Below are positions 43,672 to 51,365 of a DNA stretch of 64,000 nucleotides, one piece after another (the first letter of the stretch is position 1; every line of letters begins with the position of its first letter). Source of the DNA: Sphaerotilus montanus (lineage in GTDB: Bacteria > Pseudomonadota > Gammaproteobacteria > Burkholderiales > Burkholderiaceae_C); the NCBI RefSeq assembly GCF_013410775.1, contig NZ_JACCFH010000001.1, positions 3,286,001 through 3,350,000 of the forward strand, written 5' to 3'. Position numbers and translations under genes: made by a program. The notes beneath the pieces are model-generated. The model saw nothing but the letters and a program-made list of their open reading frames with translations, did no database searches and was not told the DNA's origin.

Positions 43672-46577
43672 CGTGCGGCTCCCTGGCCCGGGGTTCCGGG
43701 CTTGCCTGTGGTGGTGTCGATGCCGTCGTCCTGGTCGCCGTCCTCGCTGGGCGCGTGGGGGCTGTCCCGGCCGAGCACCTCGGCGGCCGAGGCTTCCTCG
43801 TTCTGCGGGTCCTGCCCCGCTGCGCCAGCGTCGCCCGGCCGGATGCGCACCGGCAGCGGCGCCCGGGTCAGCACCGGCAGCGGATCGAAGAACTGCCAGG
43901 TCGGCACCGACACCAGCAGCGAGCCGGCCACGCCGCCCAGCCGCACCGTCCACCACACCAGCCCCGCGGTCAGCGCCAGCCCCGAGGCCTCGATCGGGTC
44001 GATGGCCGACTGCAGCTGCCCGGCGGCGTCCTGCAGGTCCGTGCGCAACTGGCCCAGGCCGTCGCCGGCCAGTGCCGGCAGCTCGACACCGTGCGACAGC
44101 ACGTTCGGCAGTGCATACCCGGCCTGCAGCGCCGCGAGCGCCGTGTCGGGCAGCACCAGTGCCAGCAAGTCGGGAGGGGGAACCGGGTCGGTGGCATGCG
44201 CTGCGGCGCTGGAACCGGCGTACGCCGTGCGGCTGTGCGCGCTGAGCGCGGCGATGTCGGCTGAACTGTCGGCCTGGACCTGCGCCAGCCACTGCTCCGC
44301 CGTGACGGCGCGCACCTCGCGCGACAGCGGCAGCCGGTCGCCGGACAGCGCGGGCAGGTCCATGGACTGGCGTTGCATCTCCTCGGCATCCCGCACGGTC
44401 GGCCTGCTGACCGTGAGCAGCGGGGTCGGTTCCAGCGGTGGCATCTGCACCGTCGCCGGCGCTGGCGCTGGCGCAGGACCTGGCGCCGGTGCGGGGCTCC
44501 ACTCCACGCCGACCGTGGTCCAGGCGCTGAAGGTGCTGCCGTCGCTGACACGCAACTGGACGGTGGGCGCCTGGTCCGCCGCGGTCGCGACGAAGCGGAT
44601 CTGGCCGGACTGCAGCGCGTCCAGGCTGAACTGTGCGAGCGCGGTGCCCGGTGCGTTCACGGCCTCGAAGCGCCCGCCGGTGACCGTGCCGACCTCCACC
44701 CGCAGGGACGTGGTGCTGCCGTCCGGGTCCTGCGCGTTCAGCACGGCGGGGCCGAGTGTCAGCGGCTGGTCGCTCTGGATCTTCCAGGGCGCGAGCGTCA
44801 GCGCCGGCGGCTCGTTGACGTTGTCGATGAAGACCGTGAGGGTCTGCGGGGCGCTGCTCAGGACGCCATCGCGCACGGTGGCCGTGAGGACGACCGAGGC
44901 CCGCTGTTCGTGGTCGAGCGTGGCGGGGTCGACCACCCGGATGGTGCCGGTGGCCGCATCGACCGCCAGCGCGGGGCTGCCGGCGAGTGTCCAGCCGGAC
45001 AGGGTGGTACCGGGGTCGGCGTCGGTGGCGCGCAGCGTGCCGACCACGGTGCCGGCCGGGCTGTTTTCCAGGACGTGCAGGGTCTGCGCGGCATCGACCA
45101 CCGGGGCGCTGGGCACCACCTGCACCGGCACCGCGTTGCCGAACTCGGAGCTGTCGCCCCAGGGCCGGGCCGCCGTGGTGGCGGACTGCACGGTGGCGGT
45201 CGCCGACACCACCTGACCGGTCTGCAGCAGCACACCGGCCAGCGTGGCGTCGATGGGCGCGAGGCCGTTCGCGCCGACCGTCACGCGGGTGCTGCCGAGG
45301 AAGACCGCGCCTTCGCCGAAGCCGAGCGGATCGGCCTGGTCGCTGGCGAAGAACTCGATGCGCAGCGTCGTGCCGGCGGCTCCGGTCACGTCGCCGACCA
45401 GCCGCGTCACACCGGCCGCGCTCGTGGCGCTGCCCAGCACGGGGTAGTTCAGCAGGTTGTTGGGACCCCCATCGGTGTCGGCCTCGCGGTTGCCGCTGAC
45501 GCCCTCGGCGCCGAGGTCGATGCCCAGCCCGGCGTTGTCGTGGACCGCGTTGCCGAGCACCGACACGCCCCCTGCGGTACCGACGATGGAGATGCCCGCG
45601 CCGGCCTTCTGCCAGGCGATCAGGTTGCCGGTGCCGGCGGTGGTGCCGCCGATCAGCACGTCGCGCGTGTTTTCCACGTAGATGCCGAACGCACCGTTGC
45701 CGACGGCGCGGGTGCCGCTCACGTCGGTGCCGATCAGGTTGCCCTGCACGGTGCTGCCGCTGGCGCCCGCCAGCAGGTAGACGCCCTCGTAGCCGTTGCC
45801 GCTGACCAGGTTGTGGACCACGGTCGCCGACGGGGCGTCGAGGTAGACCCCGACCGTGCGGTTGCCGAGCGCGGACTGGCCGAGTGCGTCGGTGCCGATG
45901 TAGTTGCCCTCGATGCGGGCGCCGACCGCGGCCGGGCCCGTCACCTGGACGCCGGCGTTGTTCCCGGACAGCAGGTTGCGGTCGGCCGCCGTCGGTCCGC
46001 CGACCAGGGCCTGGGCGGCGCTGATCTCGATGGCGTTGCTGCCATTGCCCGGTGCGGACTGGCCGGTGACGTCGGTGCCGATGCGCAGGCCCGCCAGCGT
46101 CACGCCATCGGCACCGGCGCGGACCTGGATGGCGGCCCCGCCGAACTGGCTGATGACCAGCCCGCGCACGAGGCTGCCGTCGCTGCCGTCGGCCAGCACC
46201 AGCGCCGAGGCGCTGCCGCCCGCGTCCGTGCCGACCAGCTCCACCACCGGCCGGCTCAGCGCCAGCGCGTCCGGCTCGCGGCTGGCGTCGAGCCAGACGG
46301 TGTCGGTGAGGATGGGCAGCGCCGAGCGCGGGGTGATGGTGTGGGCGCCGTCGACCAGCGGCGCCGGGAGGTCGAAGCGGATCGTGTCGGCGCCGGGGTG
46401 CAGGTTGGCCTGGGTGATGGCGTCGCGCAGCGAGCCGGTGCCGCTGTCGGCGGTGGTGCTGACGACGAAGGTGCTGCCGATGTCGCCCAGGCTGGCCAGC
46501 GCGGCGGTGTCGGCGGCGTACAGGATGCGCGGCTCCAGTTCCTCGTACTGCCAGCGGCGGCGGGGCGGGCGCGTCAT
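43668..46577 (-). CDS. LEPR-XLL repeat exoprotein with beta-helix and cadherin-like parts
   Basis: The 969-residue protein has the LEPRILYAAD motif at 14-23, the mark of the LEPR-XLL family of large exported proteins; no ordinary signal peptide precedes it. Residues 35-370 read as a parallel beta-helix with many G-N-x-I-G turns (LLSGNNAGVQV, VQGNLIGTDVSGT). Cadherin-like repeats follow (LENSPAGTVVGTLRATDADPG and later NVNEPPALTLAP). A Pro-rich spacer, a hydrophobic helix (LVWWTVRLGGVAGSLLVSVP) and the closing FDPLPVL and an acidic tail complete it. The C-terminal helix plus DPLPVL is a feature I associate with this family. It overlaps the adaptor gene upstream and the cyclase downstream by four bases each, so it is the likely substrate of the operon's machinery. 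Confidence 0.85.
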   Translation of the reverse strand: MTRPPRRRWQYEELEPRILYAADTAALASLGDIGSTFVVSTTADSGTGSLRDAITQANLHPGADTIRFDLPAPLVDGAHTITPRSALPILTDTVWLDASREPDALALSRPVVELVGTDAGGSASALVLADGSDGSLVRGLVISQFGGAAIQVRAGADGVTLAGLRIGTDVTGQSAPGNGSNAIEISAAQALVGGPTAADRNLLSGNNAGVQVTGPAAVGARIEGNYIGTDALGQSALGNRTVGVYLDAPSATVVHNLVSGNGYEGVYLLAGASGSTVQGNLIGTDVSGTRAVGNGAFGIYVENTRDVLIGGTTAGTGNLIAWQKAGAGISIVGTAGGVSVLGNAVHDNAGLGIDLGAEGVSGNREADTDGGPNNLLNYPVLGSATSAAGVTRLVGDVTGAAGTTLRIEFFASDQADPLGFGEGAVFLGSTRVTVGANGLAPIDATLAGVLLQTGQVVSATATVQSATTAARPWGDSSEFGNAVPVQVVPSAPVVDAAQTLHVLENSPAGTVVGTLRATDADPGTTLSGWTLAGSPALAVDAATGTIRVVDPATLDHEQRASVVLTATVRDGVLSSAPQTLTVFIDNVNEPPALTLAPWKIQSDQPLTLGPAVLNAQDPDGSTTSLRVEVGTVTGGRFEAVNAPGTALAQFSLDALQSGQIRFVATAADQAPTVQLRVSDGSTFSAWTTVGVEWSPAPAPGPAPAPAPATVQMPPLEPTPLLTVSRPTVRDAEEMQRQSMDLPALSGDRLPLSREVRAVTAEQWLAQVQADSSADIAALSAHSRTAYAGSSAAAHATDPVPPPDLLALVLPDTALAALQAGYALPNVLSHGVELPALAGDGLGQLRTDLQDAAGQLQSAIDPIEASGLALTAGLVWWTVRLGGVAGSLLVSVPTWQFFDPLPVLTRAPLPVRIRPGDAGAAGQDPQNEEASAAEVLGRDSPHAPSEDGDQDDGIDTTTGKPGTPGQGAAR

Positions 46578-47452
46578 GGTGTCTTCGTCCCGGCGGATCC
46601 CGCCGATCCGGCGACCGTGGCCAGACCCAGGTCCACCTGGCAGCGCGCGCCGGCCGGCACGGCGCGGTCGGCGTTGTCCATCGCCAGCCGGACCCGGAAG
46701 GTGTTGCTGGCCGCGTCGATCACCTGGTCGACCTGCGTGACCGTGGCCTCGCGCGCGGCCACGCCCGGCACGTCGGCCTTCACCGGGTGCCGGGCGCCGG
46801 CGCGCACCTGCCCGAACTGGCTGGCCGGCACGACCACCTCGACCCGCAGCCGCGCCACATCGGCCACGCGCAGCAGCGGCAGCAGCTCGACCCGCTCGCC
46901 GGGCTGCGCCATGCGGTCGACCACGACCCCATCGAAGGGGCTGCGCAGCGCCCGCTGGTGCAGTTGGGCCAGCGCCTGCGCTGATTCGGCCTGGTAGATG
47001 GCGCGCTGGTCCTCGGCCTGCTTCAGGCTTTGCGCCGCCACGGTCAGCTCGGTGCGGGCCTGGTCGAGGGCGATGTCGGAGATGAACTGCTCGGCGTGCA
47101 GCGATTCGGCGCGCTGGGTCTTCTGCCGCGCCAGCGACAGCGTGGCCTGGGCGGCGCTGACGGCGGCCTGTGCCCGGGCCCGGGCTTCGGCGGTGCGGAC
47201 CGAGGCCCGCTCGCCGGCCGCGTGCAGCACCGCCAGCGGCTGGCCCTGGCGCACGCTGTCGCCGCGGTCGACCAGCATGCGCTCGACCACGCCCGCCACC
47301 GGGGTGCCGATCTCGGCCACCCGGGCCGGCGTGATCAGGCAACCCAGCGTGAGCGCGGACGCGCAGGCGGGCAGCAGCAGCCAGAGCGACAGGCCGAGCA
47401 GCAGGGCGGGGCGGGGCGGGTGGCGGTCGCAGGGCATGGGTCGTGGTGTCAT
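46574..47452 (-). CDS. Periplasmic adaptor (RND/HlyD type), possible lipoprotein
   Basis: The 292-residue protein is a membrane-fusion adaptor. After a hydrophobic leader with a possible lipobox (LLLPAC) come the barrel-sandwich strand VAEIGTPVAGVVERMLVDRGDSVRQGQPL, a coiled-coil hairpin (about 85-155) and the returning lipoyl strand LRSPFDGVVVDRMAQPGERV. A beta-barrel ends with VDQVIDAASNTFRVRL. Such adaptors bridge inner-membrane pumps and outer-membrane channels. No RND pump or TolC is nearby. The start at 47452 lies 20 bases after the SecA-like stop; a methionine five codons later is also possible. The stop overlaps the exoprotein start. Confidence 0.88.
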   Translation of the reverse strand: MTPRPMPCDRHPPRPALLLGLSLWLLLPACASALTLGCLITPARVAEIGTPVAGVVERMLVDRGDSVRQGQPLAVLHAAGERASVRTAEARARAQAAVSAAQATLSLARQKTQRAESLHAEQFISDIALDQARTELTVAAQSLKQAEDQRAIYQAESAQALAQLHQRALRSPFDGVVVDRMAQPGERVELLPLLRVADVARLRVEVVVPASQFGQVRAGARHPVKADVPGVAAREATVTQVDQVIDAASNTFRVRLAMDNADRAVPAGARCQVDLGLATVAGSAGSAGTKTP

Positions 47453-47472
47453 CGGACAGGGGTGGAGGGAGG

Positions 47473-49188
47473 TCAGTCGCCCGGGGCGAGCCGGTCGAGA
47501 CGCTGGCGGACGAGGTCGTCGCCCAGGCGCAGGCGGCGGCGTTCGTCGGCCGCCCGGGCCTCGCGGGCGCGCTGGCGCAGGCGCCAGGCCACATCGCGCC
47601 AGGCCCCGAGCGCACTGACGGTGTACAGCGAGCGGGGCGCACCGACCCGCCAGTGTTCGACGCTGCCGGGATCGCCCTGCCGGGCGCAGCGGCCGAAGAG
47701 CTGCTCGTCCAGGCGGCGTGCCGGGTTGTCCTGGCAGTTCAGCACGTGCAGACCGCCGGCCTGGGCGGCGCGCGGGTGCAGGCGGATGTCCACGCCGCGG
47801 CCCGCCATGCGGGTGGCCACGGTGATGCGGCCGGGCTGGCCCGCCTCGGAAATCAGCGTCGCTTCGAGGGCATCCTGCCGCGCGTCCAGGCATTGCAGCG
47901 GCATCGGCGCCGCGCCGGCCGCGAACGCTGCCTCGAAGGCCGCGACCAGCTGCAGCGACTGCGGCACGCCATCGGTGCCGATCAGCACGGGGCGGCCGAG
48001 CCGGGCCAGCGCCAGCGCCCGTTCGACCACCGCCCGGTCGCGGGCCGCCTCGTCGGCGAACCAGCGGTTCGGGCCGCGTTCGCGGCGGGGCGGCGCATGC
48101 GGCGGAATGCGCGTGACCCGCAGGCCGTAGAGCCGGTGCAGCTCGTGGCGCTGGTCGTGCAGTGTGGCGCTGGTGCCGCCGATCAGGCGGTAGCGGCGCA
48201 GGAAGTGGCTGTAGGTGGTGCGGGCGGCGCTTTCGGTGGGCGGCGGTGGCGGGCAGCCTTCTTTCAGGCAGACCAGCTCGTGCAGGCCGTTCGACCACAT
48301 CCGCCCGGTGGCGATGCGGCCGGTCACGGGATCGATCAGGCGGAGCTGGCCATGGCGCACCAGGTAGTCGCGCTGCGGCTGCAGCAGGTGCGTGGCGACC
48401 AGCGCCAGGCGCACGAGTTCCTCGCGGTGCAGCCGGTGGCGCCACAGCCGCGCGAGGCCAGTGCAGAGCGTGTCCAGCCGCTGCGCACCGGCGGGGGTCA
48501 GCGCGGCATCGCGGGCGACCGGCTGCAGCTCGAAGTCGCGTCCGGGCTGCAGCCGGGCGGCCAGATCAAGCGCGGTGCCCAGCTGCGACAGGCGCTCGCC
48601 GGCCTCGCCGTGGCGGGCCAGCACCAGGGGCATCACGGCCTCGTCGAGCAGGATGCTGTCGGCCTCGTCGATCAGGGCCGCGTCGAACGCGGACACGGTC
48701 GCGGCGGCATCGTCGTCGGGGGTCTGGGTGAGCGCGCGGGCGTGTGCGCTCAGGCGGGCGTCCCGCGCCGAGGCGGACCAGGCCGAGCGGCCGGCCACCT
48801 GGTCGCGCAGGCTGTCGAAGACCAGCTCCCGCGCGCTGACGTACACCACGTCGGCGCGGTAGGCCGCGGCGCGTTCGGCCGCGGTGTGCTCGGCGCTGAC
48901 GGCCGCCACGCGCAGGCCGAGCCGCGCGTACCAGCCGTGCAGCTGCCGGGCATCCCGCGTGGCGAGGTAGTCGTTGGCGGTGAGCAGGTGCACGCTGCGG
49001 CCGCGCAGGGCCAGCAGCGCCGCGGCCAGCGCGAGCGCGAGGGTCTTGCCTTCGCCGGTGGCGAGTTCGGCCAGGCGGCCCTCGACCAGCGCCTGTGCCG
49101 CGAGCCACTGGTTCGGGCGCGGCACCAGCCCGAGCGCCTCGCGGCAGGTGGCGTCGAGGCGGGTCTTCAGCGCGGCGTTGGTGTCCAT
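47473..49188 (-). CDS. Short SecA-like ATPase
   Basis: The 571-residue protein keeps the SecA motor motifs: ATGEGKT at 43-49, LLTANDYLATRDA, DEADSILLDEA at 174-184, GRMWSNGLHELVCLKEG at about 295-311, GGTSATL at 337-343, VATRMAGRGVDI at 457-468 and QLFGRCARQGDPGS at 496-509. It is far shorter than housekeeping SecA (about 900). It lacks the long helical scaffold and the C-terminal zinc motif, and the cross-linking region looks reduced. It should therefore be an accessory SecA paralogue for a special substrate. The ATG at 49188 is two bases from the stop of the M50-like gene; the open frame beyond is in that gene's antisense phase. Confidence 0.88.
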   Translation of the reverse strand: MDTNAALKTRLDATCREALGLVPRPNQWLAAQALVEGRLAELATGEGKTLALALAAALLALRGRSVHLLTANDYLATRDARQLHGWYARLGLRVAAVSAEHTAAERAAAYRADVVYVSARELVFDSLRDQVAGRSAWSASARDARLSAHARALTQTPDDDAAATVSAFDAALIDEADSILLDEAVMPLVLARHGEAGERLSQLGTALDLAARLQPGRDFELQPVARDAALTPAGAQRLDTLCTGLARLWRHRLHREELVRLALVATHLLQPQRDYLVRHGQLRLIDPVTGRIATGRMWSNGLHELVCLKEGCPPPPPTESAARTTYSHFLRRYRLIGGTSATLHDQRHELHRLYGLRVTRIPPHAPPRRERGPNRWFADEAARDRAVVERALALARLGRPVLIGTDGVPQSLQLVAAFEAAFAAGAAPMPLQCLDARQDALEATLISEAGQPGRITVATRMAGRGVDIRLHPRAAQAGGLHVLNCQDNPARRLDEQLFGRCARQGDPGSVEHWRVGAPRSLYTVSALGAWRDVAWRLRQRAREARAADERRRLRLGDDLVRQRLDRLAPGD

Positions 49189-49190
49189 CG

Positions 49191-51365
49191 TCAGTCGCGC
49201 GCCTGGAACTGGCCGAGGAAGGTCTGCCGCAGCCAGCGCCCCAGTTGCCACGCGGCCGAGCGCGGCGCGAACGCGAAGCGCACCCACACGCGGCTGCCGA
49301 CCCGCTCGCCCAGCGGCTGGTCGCTGGCGAGTTCGAGCACCGACACCGGGTCGCGGCTGGTCAGCCCCTGCGGGTCGGTCGGATCGGTGACGACCTGACC
49401 GCCGCCGGTGTCGCCGAGGCTGCGGGTCGGCAGGCGCCGGGTGGCCGACGGCAGGGTGGTGGTGCGCAGACGGGCGCCGAGCCGGTCGGCCGGCCGGTCG
49501 CTGCGGCGCAGCGTGATGCCCTGCAGGCTGTCCTGCACCAGCAGCGCATCCTCGTGTGGCAGCACCACCTGCAGCGTCCGGTTGTCGTCCGGGCGGACAT
49601 GGCCGAGCGTGTCGCCGCGTTCCAGCCAGCGCCCGCCGAGCCGGGGCGCGTCGTCCAGCACCAGCGTGCCGGCGCGCGGCGCGCGCACGGCCAGTCCGGC
49701 GATCTCCGTGTCGAGCTGCTGGCGCTGGGCGCGCAGGGCGCCGGCCTGCTGCTGCAGCGCGGCGGCCTGGCCCGGGTCGCGGGCGAGGGCATCGAATCGG
49801 CGCGCGTCCAGCCCGGCGAGCTGTTCGTCCAGCGCGGCGCGGCGGCTGGTCAGGCGGTCGTCGGCGAGCGGGAGCACCACGTCGCCCGCGGCCACGCGGC
49901 GGCTGGCCGACGCCGGCGGGGTGGTGACGAAGCCGGCGGTCTGCGGCCGGATCCAGGCCGACTCCGGCAGCCAGACCACGCCCTGCGCGGTGGTGGCGTG
50001 CGGCAGCGGCCAGAAGAAGAACAGCGCCAGCATGGCCGCCGCGATCAGCGCCACCCGCCCCATGGCGACCCGGCGCACCGACGCCGCCAGCATCGGCGCC
50101 TGGAGCTGCCGCCACAGCTCCAGCAGCGGTGCGCCCACCACCAGCCCGCCCAGCACGGCGGCCGCCGCCAGCCCCAGCCCCGCGTGCACGCTCCCCAGCC
50201 AGCGCACGATCAGCAGGCCGAGCCCGGCGCGGTAGAGCCACGACAGCGGTGCATAGGCGATCAGCCAGCCCCGCTCGCCCGGCGCGCAGGCCGGTGCGGG
50301 GGCGGCGTGTCCGGGGCCGTTGACCAGCCGGCTGCCGACACGCAGCCACCAGCGCCGCGAGCGCGCCGCCAGATTCGGCAGGTCCAGCGCGTCGCACAGG
50401 GCGTGGTAGCCGTCCATGCGCAGCAGCGGGTTGCCATTGACCAGCAGGCTCGACACCGCGCCCAGGAAAAGCACGACAAAGGCCAGGTCGTGCAGCAGGC
50501 CGTTCTGCGTGTGCTGCCAGACCACCAGCGCGCCGGCGGCCATCGCCAGCTCCGCCATGATCCCCGCCAGGCTGACCAGCAGCCGCTGGCCCCGGCTCGC
50601 CAGCGCGCTGGCGGCGCGGGCGTCCACATGGGGCACCGGCGTGAACAGCACCATCGTCAGCCCGAAGGCGCGCACCTCGCCGCCGAAGCGGTGGATGGCC
50701 AGCGCGTGCGCGGTCTCGTGCAGCAGCTTCATCACCGGGTAGACGGCCCAGAGCAGGCCGAGGTGGTGCGGGCTGCTCAGCCAGTGGCGCCCGTGGGCGG
50801 ACAGGGCCGGCCAGTCGGCCAGCGCCGCCAGCCCGGCCGCGGCCACCGCCAGCGCCCACAGCACCAGCAGCGCGGGCTGGAGCACCGGGTGCAGCCCGTG
50901 TTCCAGCCACCGCACCAGCCGCGACGGATCGCCCAGCGTCACCTGGAAAGCCAGCGGATTGGCCGCGCTGACGAGCGACCGCGGCCGCGGTGGCTGCCAG
51001 TCGTGGTCGGGGCGGGACGGACCCGCCGCCGCGGCATCGATCGGCGCCTGCAGCAGACCCGCCTGCTGCAGGTGCGCGAGCAGGTCGATCACCTCGGCCT
51101 GGGTCGGCGCGTCGTCGCCCTGTTCATCGAGCAGCGTCTCCCACAGCCGCTGCACCGTGCGTTCGCCGTTGCAGCGCCCGACCAGGGCCCAGGCGGCGGC
51201 GTCCAGCCGGTGGGTGCGCTGCGACACGCCATCGGTGAGCAGCATCCAGCGCTCGCCCCGCGTGGTCTGGCGCTGCAGGCGGACGTGGCCACGCAGCCGT
51301 GGCTTCAGTGGCGCGACACGGTACCAGTGCGGGTGCAGCAGGGCATCGGAGGGGAAGTCAGCCAT
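49191..51365 (-). CDS. PqqD-like - M50 site-2-protease-like - HlyD hybrid membrane protein
   Basis: The 724-residue protein has an N-terminal PqqD-like region (about 20-108: RWMLLTDGVSQRTHRL, then a winged helix ending LLAHLQQAGLL). A membrane core holds the metalloprotease motif HETAH at 216-220 and NPLLRMDGYHAL at 312-323, the second metal-ligand region of M50 proteases, with six or more helices. A C-terminal HlyD-like part (about 465-724) has VRAPRAGTLVLDDAPRLGGRWLERGD. PqqD-like domains hold peptide substrates; M50 enzymes cut or process within membranes. Together these suggest substrate handling and export. It overlaps the GAF-HlyD gene by eight bases. Confidence 0.87.
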   Translation of the reverse strand: MADFPSDALLHPHWYRVAPLKPRLRGHVRLQRQTTRGERWMLLTDGVSQRTHRLDAAAWALVGRCNGERTVQRLWETLLDEQGDDAPTQAEVIDLLAHLQQAGLLQAPIDAAAAGPSRPDHDWQPPRPRSLVSAANPLAFQVTLGDPSRLVRWLEHGLHPVLQPALLVLWALAVAAAGLAALADWPALSAHGRHWLSSPHHLGLLWAVYPVMKLLHETAHALAIHRFGGEVRAFGLTMVLFTPVPHVDARAASALASRGQRLLVSLAGIMAELAMAAGALVVWQHTQNGLLHDLAFVVLFLGAVSSLLVNGNPLLRMDGYHALCDALDLPNLAARSRRWWLRVGSRLVNGPGHAAPAPACAPGERGWLIAYAPLSWLYRAGLGLLIVRWLGSVHAGLGLAAAAVLGGLVVGAPLLELWRQLQAPMLAASVRRVAMGRVALIAAAMLALFFFWPLPHATTAQGVVWLPESAWIRPQTAGFVTTPPASASRRVAAGDVVLPLADDRLTSRRAALDEQLAGLDARRFDALARDPGQAAALQQQAGALRAQRQQLDTEIAGLAVRAPRAGTLVLDDAPRLGGRWLERGDTLGHVRPDDNRTLQVVLPHEDALLVQDSLQGITLRRSDRPADRLGARLRTTTLPSATRRLPTRSLGDTGGGQVVTDPTDPQGLTSRDPVSVLELASDQPLGERVGSRVWVRFAFAPRSAAWQLGRWLRQTFLGQFQARD

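Noticed and set aside
43668-47642. Longer exoprotein reaching to 47642
   Set aside because: The extra part is the adaptor gene read in a wrong phase; ATGA overlap and the LEPR motif position support 46577.
49189-50910. A 573-codon N-terminal extension of the SecA-like protein
   Set aside because: The extension overlaps the M50-like gene in another phase and is Ala/Gly/Arg low complexity; the ATG at 49188 gives a normal SecA start.
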